Of a DNA stretch of 64,000 bases, positions 46,973-55,111 are shown one piece after another. Under the pieces are notes generated by a model. It was not told the origin of the DNA. It worked only from the letters and a program-made list of their open reading frames with translations, and did not search any database. Source of the stretch: Achromobacter seleniivolatilans (lineage in GTDB: Bacteria > Pseudomonadota > Gammaproteobacteria > Burkholderiales > Burkholderiaceae_B); the NCBI RefSeq assembly GCF_030864005.1, contig NZ_CP132976.1, positions 5,270,001 through 5,334,000 on the forward strand. The letters are read 5' to 3'. The first letter of the stretch is position 1. Each line of letters opens with the position of its first letter. The translations under genes and the position numbers were made by a program.

Positions 46973-46998
46973 CCGACAGCTTATGTCGGAATCTTTTG
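46973..46998 (+). terminator. Weak terminator after the two-gene rightward unit
   Basis: CCGACA-gctta-TGTCGG followed by AATCTTTT. It sits just before the right leader repeat. Confidence 0.5.
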
Positions 46999-47005
46999 TA
47001 GTAAT

Positions 47006-47121
47006 GCGGTTTGGCTCCACCATTCGGTGACCGCAGGTCCTAGCGACCAGGAGTGTCTTTTCAGCCCATCGGGGAACTTTCCTCCCCGACTGGGGCGGCG
47101 GTTCCCCTTTTCTTTAGGAGA
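47006..47121 (+). repeat. Right arm of the 117-bp inverted repeat (gene leader)
   Basis: It is the plus-strand copy of the leader at 45690-45806, ending 6 bases before the ATG at 47128. Weaker similarity continues about 15 bases further upstream on both sides (ATCTTTTG-AGT-). It drives or leads the DUF3577-like gene. Confidence 0.92.
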
Positions 47122-47127
47122 TCCGTC

Positions 47128-47589
47128 ATGGCTCAAGCAAACACCCCCAAGTACTTCGATGCCCATCTCCGCGGCCTCGGCTATGTCCGTCGCGTTCGCG
47201 AAGTTAAGCCCAAGAAAGGTTCTCCGTTCCTTTCGTGCAGCATCAGCATCTTTCATGGTGAAGCGCAGGAAGGTAATGCGGATTCACTCACCTGGCTGAA
47301 TTGCGACGTGAAGATCGTCGGCAAAGAGGCTATCAAGGTCATGAGCGAAAAGCTTCAAGAAGCTGCGAACGACTCCAACCGAAAGGTCTTGGCGTCCGTG
47401 ACCATCGGCGACCCGTACATCGATACCTATAAGATCACGACTGGCACTCGTGCTGGTCAGACGGGAGTGGTCCTCAAAGGCCGCTTGCTGAAGATCCACA
47501 TGGCGAAAGTCGATGGCGTGCTGGTCTATCAGTACGTTGAACCCGAAGCTTCGGCTGATGGTGTTCGAACTGGCACGGATAGCAACTAA
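47128..47589 (+). CDS. DUF3577-like (STY4534-type) ICE protein
   Basis: The 153-residue protein begins MAQANTPKYFDAHLRGLGYV. 'VREVKPKKGSPFLSCSISIF', 'WLNCDVKIVGKEAIKVM' and 'SVTIGDPYIDTYKI' match the recalled DUF3577 pattern, an SSB-like small protein family named STY4534-type island replication protein. It is predicted beta-rich (OB-like). It is a single-gene unit with its own leader and terminator. Confidence 0.75.
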   Translation: MAQANTPKYFDAHLRGLGYVRRVREVKPKKGSPFLSCSISIFHGEAQEGNADSLTWLNCDVKIVGKEAIKVMSEKLQEAANDSNRKVLASVTIGDPYIDTYKITTGTRAGQTGVVLKGRLLKIHMAKVDGVLVYQYVEPEASADGVRTGTDSN

Positions 47590-47605
47590 GTCCTAGCCAA
47601 ACCCC

Positions 47606-47632
47606 GAAACTCCACCTAGGTGGAGTTTTCTT
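47606..47632 (+). terminator. Rho-independent terminator
   Basis: The perfect 20-bp palindrome AACTCCACCTAGGTGGAGTT (47608-47627) runs into TTTTCTTC. It ends the DUF3577-like transcript. Confidence 0.85.
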
Positions 47633-47882
47633 CAATGTGCGCCAACGGCGCCTATTGAAGAGAACTTCGCAGGTTGTTCAGTGCGCGCCGCACTTAAAAC
47701 GGCGCATCCCGAGTATCTGGTTAGGCTGCTGAACAGGCCAGATGAAAAAAGCAGTGTCATTCACCCTCATTCGATTCGGCGAATTGGCGTTCCTCGATCG
47801 AGACTGAGCTACCCGTCGCGGCCCTGAACCGGCCGCGGCTTTCCCCTCTTCTCCCCGCTCTGCTTAGGGCAGGGCACGCATA

Positions 47883-47949
47883 GCCCGAGTAGGCTTGCCA
47901 GAAGCGATTCTGTCGCTTGTGGCAAGCCTACAGTTGAGCTTACTCGGGC
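47883..47949. repeat. Large nested hairpin, candidate oriT or ncRNA
   Basis: GCCCGAGTA (47883-47891) can pair with TACTCGGGC (47941-47949). Inside it GTAGGCTTGCCA (47889-47900) pairs with TGGCAAGCCTAC (47920-47931), and inside that AAGCGA pairs with TCGCTT. The near-continuous stem spans 67 bases in a gene-free region. Confidence 0.7.
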
Positions 47950-48020
47950 GCCAACCCCATCCCACATCTCAGGCCAGCGGTGGCCCATAACACCGCACCG
48001 TTAGCGCAAGAGCGCTCCAA

Positions 48021-48056
48021 CCCCCGCACGGCATTGCCTGGCGGGGGTTTTGTTTT
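48021..48056 (+). terminator. Rho-independent terminator downstream of the nested hairpin
   Basis: CCCCCGC (48022-48028) pairs with GCGGGGG (48042-48048) and is followed by TTTTGTTTT. With no gene directly upstream, it may terminate a non-coding transcript from the structured region. Confidence 0.85.
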
Positions 48057-48227
48057 GAATCTCGAAGGACGAGCTATGACGTTTGGCAGCAGCGTCTCAA
48101 GGTGAAATCGCACACCAAATTTGGACGGTGTACTCTTGTTACCTCCAATCGGAGGACCAGGATCTTTAGGACCCAGCGCCGACGACGCTTGGTCTAATCC
48201 CCTTGCTAATAACATGAGCGACCAGAC

Positions 48228-48944
48228 ATGCCCAAGACACTGACAGTGCCTGCCAAGTTTCGGTACGTGGCCTTCTATGACCTGCTGACTGATGCTGCTT
48301 TTCACCACAGACTGGCGTCGGATATCGATAATTCATTTGTGATGAGTCGGCATGCACGAGCGTCGGTCATTGCGTCCGCGCTAAGCATTGAGTGCACTGC
48401 AAACTGCATACTGGAGTCAGTTGATGCACCGAAGGCGCTGCGGGATGAGATAGACAAGTTGGCGCCCTTGCCGAAAATTGAAACTGCCCTTCGTATGCAA
48501 GGGATAACCAGCTTTGATCATGGAAGTCATGTGGTCCAAAAAGCAGCCGACCTCATCCGTGCGAGAAACGACTACGTCCATCCGAAGGCGGCGGCGTGGG
48601 AAGCCGAGCTTCATGAACCAGAAGACGCTGGCTCAGATTGGATGATCCCGTTTTCGATTCAGGGGGGCAATTGGAAATCGATCGATATACCAAAGCAGGC
48701 TTCATTCTGGTCAAAGGACGCTTCGCTCTCTGCACTTCGAGTAGTCTGCGACTTTTTTCGATATCTCTTCGTGGAAGTCGTAAAGGCTGATGACGAAGCA
48801 CTGAATCGAATGCTGCCTTCTCGCCTAGAATTTGCCGACGTCTTGATGCCTGCCGTCTTTGACGAATTCATCCAAGAGACTGCTGCGCTTACCAAGGACG
48901 GCATTGACTTCTCGTTCCTGAGAGGGGCGGCCAGACAGGAGTGA
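48228..48944 (+). CDS. Stand-alone HEPN-motif protein
   Basis: The 238-residue protein begins MPKTLTVPAKFRYVAFYDLL. It is helical in its first half ('SVIASALSIECTANCILESV') and carries 'IRARNDYVHPKAAAW', that is R113-N-D-Y-V-H118. This is an RX4H motif with the preferred polar residue after Arg, as in HEPN domains. The second half ('LRVVCDFFRYLFVEVVKADD') is also helical. It may be an RNase-like defence or antitoxin-less toxin, or a non-catalytic HEPN protein. It is a single gene between two backbone modules, unrelated in visible sequence to the HEPN-motif gene at 35073. Confidence 0.6.
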   Translation: MPKTLTVPAKFRYVAFYDLLTDAAFHHRLASDIDNSFVMSRHARASVIASALSIECTANCILESVDAPKALRDEIDKLAPLPKIETALRMQGITSFDHGSHVVQKAADLIRARNDYVHPKAAAWEAELHEPEDAGSDWMIPFSIQGGNWKSIDIPKQASFWSKDASLSALRVVCDFFRYLFVEVVKADDEALNRMLPSRLEFADVLMPAVFDEFIQETAALTKDGIDFSFLRGAARQE

Positions 48945-49025
48945 GCAAAGGCGGCGGCTCGTGGCTTATCCCGTAAGCGCACGAGCACAGAGCGGATACC
49001 GATCGCTGGCCGGCGCCTACTGGAA

Positions 49026-49478
49026 TCAGAGGATGTACACGACCGCACCTTCTGGAATAGGGGCCGGCAGTCCGACTATTCCAGTTCCCGCCGAGGGGGA
49101 GTCGAGGTAGCCATTTCGGGCAATGCCTAGCAGATACGGGAGCCCAACTTCATCTTCGGGGATCATTCGATACAGATCAGGCGTGCTGGCGCTAGGCACG
49201 AAGTAAACATATGCCTTACCTGCAATGACCAGGTTGTCAGTGCCTGGTTGCGGGTAGAACCATGTGGGAAGGCCAAGCGCGCCATAGGGAGCCGCGCCCG
49301 AGAAATTCGGATTGGCTTGAGCAAATCGCGCCACTGCGCCTGCATAGATGCGCAGGCTACCGCCGGCAGCCGCCGCTTCCACGTGTTGCTGCACATCTAA
49401 TGTGCTCTGCTCTGAATGCGAAGCCAAGACTGCGATGAGGCTGAGCAGAGCGAGGAGGGGAATTATTAGCAGACCCAT
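49026..49478 (-). CDS. pilM: PilM-like thin-pilus protein
   Basis: The 150-residue protein has an N-terminal membrane anchor ('MGLLIIPLLALLSLIAVLAS') followed by a periplasmic domain with 'YAGAVARFAQANPNFSGAAP' and 'GLPTWFYPQPG', as in R64/SPI-7-type PilM. It is the last gene of the leftward pil operon, right after pilV, which is its place in SPI-7. It is needed for thin-pilus biogenesis; the exact role is unknown. Confidence 0.7.
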   Translation of the reverse strand: MGLLIIPLLALLSLIAVLASHSEQSTLDVQQHVEAAAAGGSLRIYAGAVARFAQANPNFSGAAPYGALGLPTWFYPQPGTDNLVIAGKAYVYFVPSASTPDLYRMIPEDEVGLPYLLGIARNGYLDSPSAGTGIVGLPAPIPEGAVVYIL

Positions 49479-49514
49479 GAAATTGTGTTCCCGTTAGCAA
49501 CGTACATAGCAACT

Positions 49515-50756
49515 TCAAGAGATTCCGCAGCATGTGTAGCCTTGCCCCACGTTGCCTGCGTACAAACTCTTTCCCATGACCGTGTAAAAGTTCTGATTGC
49601 TCCCCGAGCTGGTGACGCTGGTGACGATCATCCCCGCAGGGCACCAAGAATTGTCAGCAGGCAAGTTATCAGTTGCGCGTCCTGCGAAATAGTATTCGCA
49701 CCGTAACTGCCCGCCTCCGGCCTTTCGCCACACGCCAGACTGGCACGACAATGGCTCCCCGATGCCAGTTCTGGAGACCAGGCCGTTGGCCTCGCAGCCC
49801 CAGCCCTCATTCGCAACACCGCCTACATACAGGTACTCATAAGCGTTGAGTCGGCCGTGTGAGTACGTTTGTCCCATGGAGCGCACGGCACCCCCGCGGA
49901 CTTCCCCTCCGGTAACGACGTGGCTGTCATTCAGGACGCGGAGCCAGCCGTCGTTTCCCGCGGTGTACCAACCACTTCGCGTTGATCCGTCGCCGTTCTG
50001 AATGACCAAGGCGCCCTTGGTGTTGATGTTGGCCGTGGCATCAACCGTCTGCGTCCGCACGGTGCGAACGTTGTTGAGGTCGTTGCTGTTCAGGTCGATG
50101 CTCGTGTTCATCCGATTGACCTCTGGCCTACCGGCCACCGCATTTCGGTACAGATAGTCGGTGACCTGGCCAGCGCTATTGAAGAACAGTGCAGTGGCCA
50201 GATTGCCGCCGGGTAATGAAAGGCCGAAGCTGGCAACTGGGACCTGCCAACTTCCCATTGAACCCTGAGCAACCGTAGGCTGGCGCGAGAGCACGAAGCC
50301 TCCGCCCTCTAGCATGGCGGCAGTCCGACGCAGGTCGGTCTCGGGTACGTCAGCTCCGCCTCCGCTGACGAGCAGGGCTTCCAGGATGTCCTGGCCGCCC
50401 TGTGCTACCCGGCGCACCGCTAGCGAGTAGGCCTGGCCATAGGGATTTCGAAGCGGCACGCTCGAAGGTAGATTGCCGGCGTCTCGTATCGTTTCAAGAG
50501 AGACGGTGACCGGCCCACCAGCAGTCGAGGATAGAAGCGCGGCGTAGTTGTTTTTGACATACGCGGCGGCGGCATTGCCAACTTGCTTTTGATGGAAGGC
50601 GGTCTGTCGACTGGTAAGCGTTGCCACGTAGTCGGCTTGGTACCAGAGCCAGGCTCCCATGGCCGAAGCAAAGAGGATGGTGACAAGCATCGCCTCAAGG
50701 ACGGTAAAGCCGGCTTGATTGCGCCTGGCTGCGACCATTCGATAATTTTGTTTCAT
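49515..50756 (-). CDS. pilV: PilV-type minor pilin/adhesin
   Basis: The 413-residue protein has a type IV prepilin N-terminus ('QAGFTVLEAMLVTILFAS': G followed by F, Glu at +5) and a shufflon-type N-terminal domain. A cysteine-rich C-terminal tip domain begins near 'EGWGCEANGLVSRTGIGEP'. PilV sits at the tip of the thin pilus and recognises recipient cells. Only one C-terminal domain is encoded; no alternative cassettes or sfx-like repeats follow, so there is no shufflon. The start overlaps the preceding ATPase gene stop by 4 bases. Confidence 0.85.
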   Translation of the reverse strand: MKQNYRMVAARRNQAGFTVLEAMLVTILFASAMGAWLWYQADYVATLTSRQTAFHQKQVGNAAAAYVKNNYAALLSSTAGGPVTVSLETIRDAGNLPSSVPLRNPYGQAYSLAVRRVAQGGQDILEALLVSGGGADVPETDLRRTAAMLEGGGFVLSRQPTVAQGSMGSWQVPVASFGLSLPGGNLATALFFNSAGQVTDYLYRNAVAGRPEVNRMNTSIDLNSNDLNNVRTVRTQTVDATANINTKGALVIQNGDGSTRSGWYTAGNDGWLRVLNDSHVVTGGEVRGGAVRSMGQTYSHGRLNAYEYLYVGGVANEGWGCEANGLVSRTGIGEPLSCQSGVWRKAGGGQLRCEYYFAGRATDNLPADNSWCPAGMIVTSVTSSGSNQNFYTVMGKSLYAGNVGQGYTCCGIS

Positions 50757-51748
50757 GTCCTGCTCCCAAAGATCGCTGCCGCCTTTTGGGCCGCAATTTC
50801 CGTATTCAGCCCCGCGAAGTCGCCTTTGCGAATCTTCGCGCGGATGGCTGTGTCTTCCTTGCCGTCCAACACGAGCCAGTTGATTTGAAGGCGCTTGGCG
50901 ATGCCAGTGGGCGTCTTCACGGTTTCAAGCTGTTGATGAATCACAGCGGCGATGTTGTCGGCGAGCATTGCATTGAAGGATTCGACAGACGCGCCTGACC
51001 CGGCACATAACGACTGAAGTTTCGTGAAGGTCAGCTCAGGACTGTCTGCATGAAGCGTCGTGAGTACCGGCCAGCCATTGCCGCTGACGCGTACCACTTC
51101 GATCGCGGACGGCGGATCGCGTGTCTCCCCCAGGTAGAAGATATTCGCGCGAGACCGAAGTCCCCTCATAAGCTGTTCCTGATAGCCGCCGTGTTCGCGT
51201 GCCACCTCGATCTGGATTGCGCGCCCTTTCCCGTGTATGCCGTTTAGCGCGGTTTCTGGAGGATCGGCGAGCGCGATGCCTAGACCGCCATGCCGTTCAA
51301 GGCGGTCTATGAAGATGGCGTCGGCCGTGGACGTCTTTCCGTGTCGCATTCCTCCAGATACGACGACCAGGCCGCTCAGCTTCGGCCGCGTCAGATGATT
51401 GAACAGCCGATCTGCCATGCCGAGCGACTTCAAGGGTCTTGTCTTTACGTCTGCCCGAGCCAGGATAAAGATATCCTGCGAGTCGACGTCAAAAAGCTGC
51501 GTCACCCGAAACTTCTCTTCACCCAAAGAGGCGGTGAATTCGGATTTCGTGAGCGTGCGCAGCGCCTGCCTGCATTGCTGCCGCAGCAAGTTGACGTCCG
51601 CCTGCAGATGGCCCGGGACCCTATCTGAGAGGGACTGACTCCCTTCCAGTTCTCGAAGCTCCGCGTAATCAGGACCGATGATCATATCGACGAATCTCAG
51701 ATCGAGCAGGCTTGTCGCTTGCTCCAAGGTGACGGGCAACGTTTCCAT
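50753..51748 (-). CDS. PilT/DotB-type secretion ATPase
   Basis: The 331-residue protein starts METLPVTLEQATSLLDLRFV at an ATG overlapping the pilS stop. It has an atypical but complete Walker A 'SGGMRHGKTST' (132-140), a Walker B/Asp region 'FYLGETRDPPSA' (GETRD 207-211) and a His box 'PVLTTLHADS'. This is the PilT/VirB11/DotB superfamily of hexameric ATPases. It takes the place where SPI-7 has pilT/pilU, and could serve as retraction motor or as the VirB11-like motor of the channel. The middle of the P-loop (MRH instead of TGS) is unusual. Confidence 0.8.
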   Translation of the reverse strand: METLPVTLEQATSLLDLRFVDMIIGPDYAELRELEGSQSLSDRVPGHLQADVNLLRQQCRQALRTLTKSEFTASLGEEKFRVTQLFDVDSQDIFILARADVKTRPLKSLGMADRLFNHLTRPKLSGLVVVSGGMRHGKTSTADAIFIDRLERHGGLGIALADPPETALNGIHGKGRAIQIEVAREHGGYQEQLMRGLRSRANIFYLGETRDPPSAIEVVRVSGNGWPVLTTLHADSPELTFTKLQSLCAGSGASVESFNAMLADNIAAVIHQQLETVKTPTGIAKRLQINWLVLDGKEDTAIRAKIRKGDFAGLNTEIAAQKAAAIFGSRT

Positions 51749-52314
51749 CAGCGTGCAGTCAGGACCAGGTCGACGTTGCCGGTGGTCGGGCAATTCGTCA
51801 TGGTGACAAACTGAGAAGTTCTGGAAAGATTGGCGCGCAGCGGGATGCAGTTGCTGCTCGGGACCGCTCGATAGGTGATGACAAACTGCGTAGCTGCGCC
51901 AACCACGGTGACTTCGCCATTCCAACTGTGATAGAGCGTGCCGGTGGTCGCTCCGATCATATTGCTGGGGATTGCGCCGGCGGCCTGCAAGGCGGCAGTT
52001 GTCACGTTGCCATAGCCGTTCATGTCGCGCAGGAGCTTGGCACCTTTGACGAGTTGCGCAATATTCTGCGCCTCTTGGTTGTTTTCCGTGTCCTTGTTGA
52101 GGACGTAGTAGCCTCCGAAAACCGCAGCGGCCACGATGACAGCCAACAGCATCCAGGCCAGGAAGTTGTCGACGGACGCTCCCGCCTGCCTTGCGAGCGG
52201 CGTACCAGCATGAGGCATGGCATGCTGGCCGACATCCTCAGTGTGAGGGCGGGGCGCGGGTTGATTGGCGAGCAAAGCGTGAGATGCGGAGGGGGTATTA
52301 ACGCAAGTGGTCAT
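51748..52314 (-). CDS. pilS: PilS-type major prepilin
   Basis: The 188-residue protein starts at the ATG after a TTGGAG ribosome-binding site. It has a long (about 45-residue) leader, then 'RQAGASVDNFLAWMLLAVIV', a glycine followed by a hydrophobic pilin helix. The globular part contains two cysteines near the C-terminus ('SSNCIPLRANL', 'TMTNCPTTGN') likely forming the pilin disulphide. It matches the PilS major pilin of IncI-type thin pili. The residue at +5 after the putative cleavage Gly is not Glu, unlike canonical type IV pilins. Confidence 0.8.
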   Translation of the reverse strand: MTTCVNTPSASHALLANQPAPRPHTEDVGQHAMPHAGTPLARQAGASVDNFLAWMLLAVIVAAAVFGGYYVLNKDTENNQEAQNIAQLVKGAKLLRDMNGYGNVTTAALQAAGAIPSNMIGATTGTLYHSWNGEVTVVGAATQFVITYRAVPSSNCIPLRANLSRTSQFVTMTNCPTTGNVDLVLTAR

Positions 52315-52362
52315 GTGATACTCCAAAGGTGAAAGTTTGTTGCTCTGCGCTGTCCTGCGCGG

Positions 52363-53412
52363 TTAGAAAGCTCGATCGCCCATTGCGGCTGTTTGCAGCC
52401 CGAATAGGCCAAAGAAGATGACAGCTGCGAGTGCTGTGACTCCGATTAGCCCGACGAAGAAGATGACTTTTCCGGAGGCCTCCAGTCGCTCGGCCGCGGT
52501 CTCGGCGGCGTTCGTAGCGAATTCGGCCAAGGCGAACGCGAAACCTTCTCGGGAGGCGATGGTGGTGATGTAAGCGATCGACTCTTCGTCTGGGAACTTG
52601 TGGCCTGCAAGCTCAAGGGCGACACCCAGATTTTTTCCCATGCTTAGTCCGTACATGGTGTCTTGCAAGCGCTGTCGCAGCCACGGATTCGCGTGCTTGT
52701 GGATATGCACCATGGTCTGTAGAAGATCCGCGCCGGCATTGAGCAGGATCGCGAGATTCGAGAAGAAGATCGCGCCCTGCATCGTCTTGTAGGTCGACCA
52801 CGGGGGCAGGCGTTCAAACGCTGGCCGAAGTGCGCCCGTCCAATTGGGCAGCGACCATCGAATCGCATACCCCAAACCGGCAAAGGCCAGCAGAATAAAG
52901 ATGCCGTAATGCCGGATGGTCTCGCTCATCCAATAGACCACTGCAGTTTGTCCAGTCCATGTCGCCGGATCGGAGCCTCTGGCATATACAGGGACAACCT
53001 TGAACGAGACGAACGTCAGGAGTACTGCGGCCATCACCACAATCACCGACGGATAGGCGAATGCGCTAAAGATCGCTGCTCGAACTCGCGCCTGGCGCTT
53101 TATGTGCTTGATCGCGTCGTCGCAGCCCGTGGCAATGTCTCCAGCCTTTTGGGCGGAGGCGAGCATGGATATCTCGGTCGGGGGCAGCCATCCTTCGAAT
53201 GCCTCCGCAAATCGATCTCCGCTCATGCCGCTCGAGAAGCGGACGAGGACTTCGTGCGCGAACACGGCTATTGCAGCCTTCGGTCGCCTTCCGTTTCTGC
53301 TGTGTGCCTTTTGAATGTCCACCAAAGCATCGAAAACGGGAACCTTGGATCGCGCCATCGAGTAGAGAGTGCGGTAGATGAGCATGCGCCTGCGCGGGCT
53401 AAGCTTTGCCAT
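52363..53412 (-). CDS. pilR: PilR, inner-membrane platform protein (GspF/PilC family)
   Basis: The 349-residue protein has two T2SSF-like repeats, each with a helical cytosolic part, and three predicted transmembrane segments ('FAYPSVIVVMAAVLLTFVSF', 'HYGIFILLAFAGLGYAI', 'VIFFVGLIGVTALAAVIFFG'). It anchors the pilus assembly ATPase PilQ to the inner membrane. Its start overlaps the 3' end of pilQ by 14 bases. Confidence 0.88.
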   Translation of the reverse strand: MAKLSPRRRMLIYRTLYSMARSKVPVFDALVDIQKAHSRNGRRPKAAIAVFAHEVLVRFSSGMSGDRFAEAFEGWLPPTEISMLASAQKAGDIATGCDDAIKHIKRQARVRAAIFSAFAYPSVIVVMAAVLLTFVSFKVVPVYARGSDPATWTGQTAVVYWMSETIRHYGIFILLAFAGLGYAIRWSLPNWTGALRPAFERLPPWSTYKTMQGAIFFSNLAILLNAGADLLQTMVHIHKHANPWLRQRLQDTMYGLSMGKNLGVALELAGHKFPDEESIAYITTIASREGFAFALAEFATNAAETAAERLEASGKVIFFVGLIGVTALAAVIFFGLFGLQTAAMGDRAF

Positions 53413-55105
53413 GGCGATACCCCCGTTGATTGAGCATGGACGGCTTTAAGCGGGCGCTTGAGCGGCGCGTTCGATGGGGCCGCACACCTTCATTGAGCCA
53501 GGCGTCACTATCTAACGGCCGAACCATGAGCTCCCCAAGGTCCGGGTCCACTTGGCCAGCCTCAATCAGACGAATCAAATGAGCGCACTGCGTGATTCCG
53601 CCCATCTTTTGCACCCAGTACTTCTGCGCAGCGAATGTCCCTTTTCTGCGATAGACCGCCATCAGCGACGGGTTGGGAGACACCACCTCGGCGCACACCG
53701 TTCGACCGACGAGTCCGCGTCGGCAATGTGGGCAGCCTGGTCCGCGAAGCCGAACCCCTGAGACATCGCAGAATCGCCTTACTCGATCACGCAATCCCGC
53801 CTCCAACCCTTTCTCGGAATCGCCAAACGGGATGCTGCAATGAGGGCAGAGCACCGGCACCAGCGCCTGGTTGATGATGCCGATGAACAAGGTGGGATCG
53901 GTTAGGAGATTTCTCGGGACCCCGGAGTCTTCCAAACGGTCGAACGTACTGATGGCGTCCTTGACGTGAAGCGTGGCGAGAGTGGGGTGACCGGTGAGCG
54001 CTGCGCGGATTGCGGAGCGCACCGATGCCTTCCCGCGTATCTCGCCAATCAGGATGGAATCTGGATCGGACCTCAGCATGTGGTCGATTGCGTCGACCCA
54101 AGCTGCCTCAATCTCCTCTTCGCTGGTGCCGGCCGGGATGATCGGCTCCTGCACAGCCACATAAACAATATCGTGGCCTTCTCGGTTGAGAACCACGCGA
54201 ATGGGTTGTTCGACTGGATCTTCGGCCGTGGCGATGATTAGCTCGCCGTCAGCGTGCAAGAGTGCCTGCTTAAGGTAGTGATTGAGGGTGGTGGATTTGC
54301 CTGACCCTGTCGTCCCCGTGACCAAGACAATCCCCGATGTCTTGCGGGAAAACTGGTGGATCTGATCGCACTGTTCTGGCAAGTACCCAAGTTGCTCCAT
54401 CGACTTCGGGGTGTCTCCGGTGTCGGGATACAGGCGAATGACGAGCTTCCTGCCTCGGGCTGCTGGGCCAGTGGCGATGCGACATACAAACAGACCGGAT
54501 TGACGCGCGTAGCGCTCCATCAGACGGGCGTTTTGTTTGCGCGATGGTTCATAGTTGTCAGGCTTCTCGCACATCGACGTGTAGAGCGTCGACACCAGAT
54601 CTTCAGCGACGGCCCGGTCGAGTGTGAAACGCGCCTCTGGAATTCCATTGATTCGGTACTTCACATAGGTCTTCTCGACGTCCGGAAGGAAGTGGATGTC
54701 GCTAGCACCTAGGCGCGCGGCCTCGGAGATCATTCGATTGATTTGCTCTTGCTGCGCAGTCTTGGTGCTTCCCTGACCGTCGACCATCGATAGCGCAGCG
54801 CCGTCTTTGGCGGTCTGCTGAAGTCGCTTAATCTCCGAATGGCTGACCATTCGCTGTTCGAACGTTACGCGGTTGAGGCGGAGTCGGGATATGTACGACA
54901 TCACGCGCATGTCGTCGCTGTGCTCCTCGTCGACGTATAGGACACCGTCGTCGGACAATACAACGCGGTCGATCACATACTCCGGGGCCTGCCAGTCACC
55001 GCCCACAGCGCTCAAATTCTGTACGCGGCGATGCGGCCCGGCTGGCGAGACGAGCGCCAGTTCAACTTCGGCGCTGGCATTGGGGGTGTGGATCGTGGTA
55101 TCCAT
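53399..55105 (-). CDS. pilQ: PilQ, pilus assembly ATPase (GspE/PilB family)
   Basis: The 568-residue protein has Walker A 'GTTGSGKST' (264-272), an Asp box near 'ATAEDPVEQPI', Walker B 'PDSILIGEIRGK', a His box 'GHPTLATLHVKD', and a C-terminal tetracysteine zinc motif ('LCPHCS' with 'CPHCRRG'). It powers thin-pilus extension, equivalent to R64 PilQ rather than to the secretin PilQ of other systems. Confidence 0.92.
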   Translation of the reverse strand: MDTTIHTPNASAEVELALVSPAGPHRRVQNLSAVGGDWQAPEYVIDRVVLSDDGVLYVDEEHSDDMRVMSYISRLRLNRVTFEQRMVSHSEIKRLQQTAKDGAALSMVDGQGSTKTAQQEQINRMISEAARLGASDIHFLPDVEKTYVKYRINGIPEARFTLDRAVAEDLVSTLYTSMCEKPDNYEPSRKQNARLMERYARQSGLFVCRIATGPAARGRKLVIRLYPDTGDTPKSMEQLGYLPEQCDQIHQFSRKTSGIVLVTGTTGSGKSTTLNHYLKQALLHADGELIIATAEDPVEQPIRVVLNREGHDIVYVAVQEPIIPAGTSEEEIEAAWVDAIDHMLRSDPDSILIGEIRGKASVRSAIRAALTGHPTLATLHVKDAISTFDRLEDSGVPRNLLTDPTLFIGIINQALVPVLCPHCSIPFGDSEKGLEAGLRDRVRRFCDVSGVRLRGPGCPHCRRGLVGRTVCAEVVSPNPSLMAVYRRKGTFAAQKYWVQKMGGITQCAHLIRLIEAGQVDPDLGELMVRPLDSDAWLNEGVRPHRTRRSSARLKPSMLNQRGYRHGKA

Positions 55106-55111
55106 AGCAGC

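Larger units (their letters stand above)
47633..48227. other. Non-coding region with structured elements
   Basis: There is no gene in these 595 bases. The region holds a large nested hairpin (47883-47949), a strong terminator (48021-48056) and the upstream region of the HEPN-motif gene at 48228. Its structure makes it a candidate for an oriT or non-coding RNA locus. Confidence 0.5.

Noticed and set aside
49026..50756. Shufflon at the 3' end of pilV
   Set aside because: No inverted partial tip cassettes or repeated recombination sites were seen.
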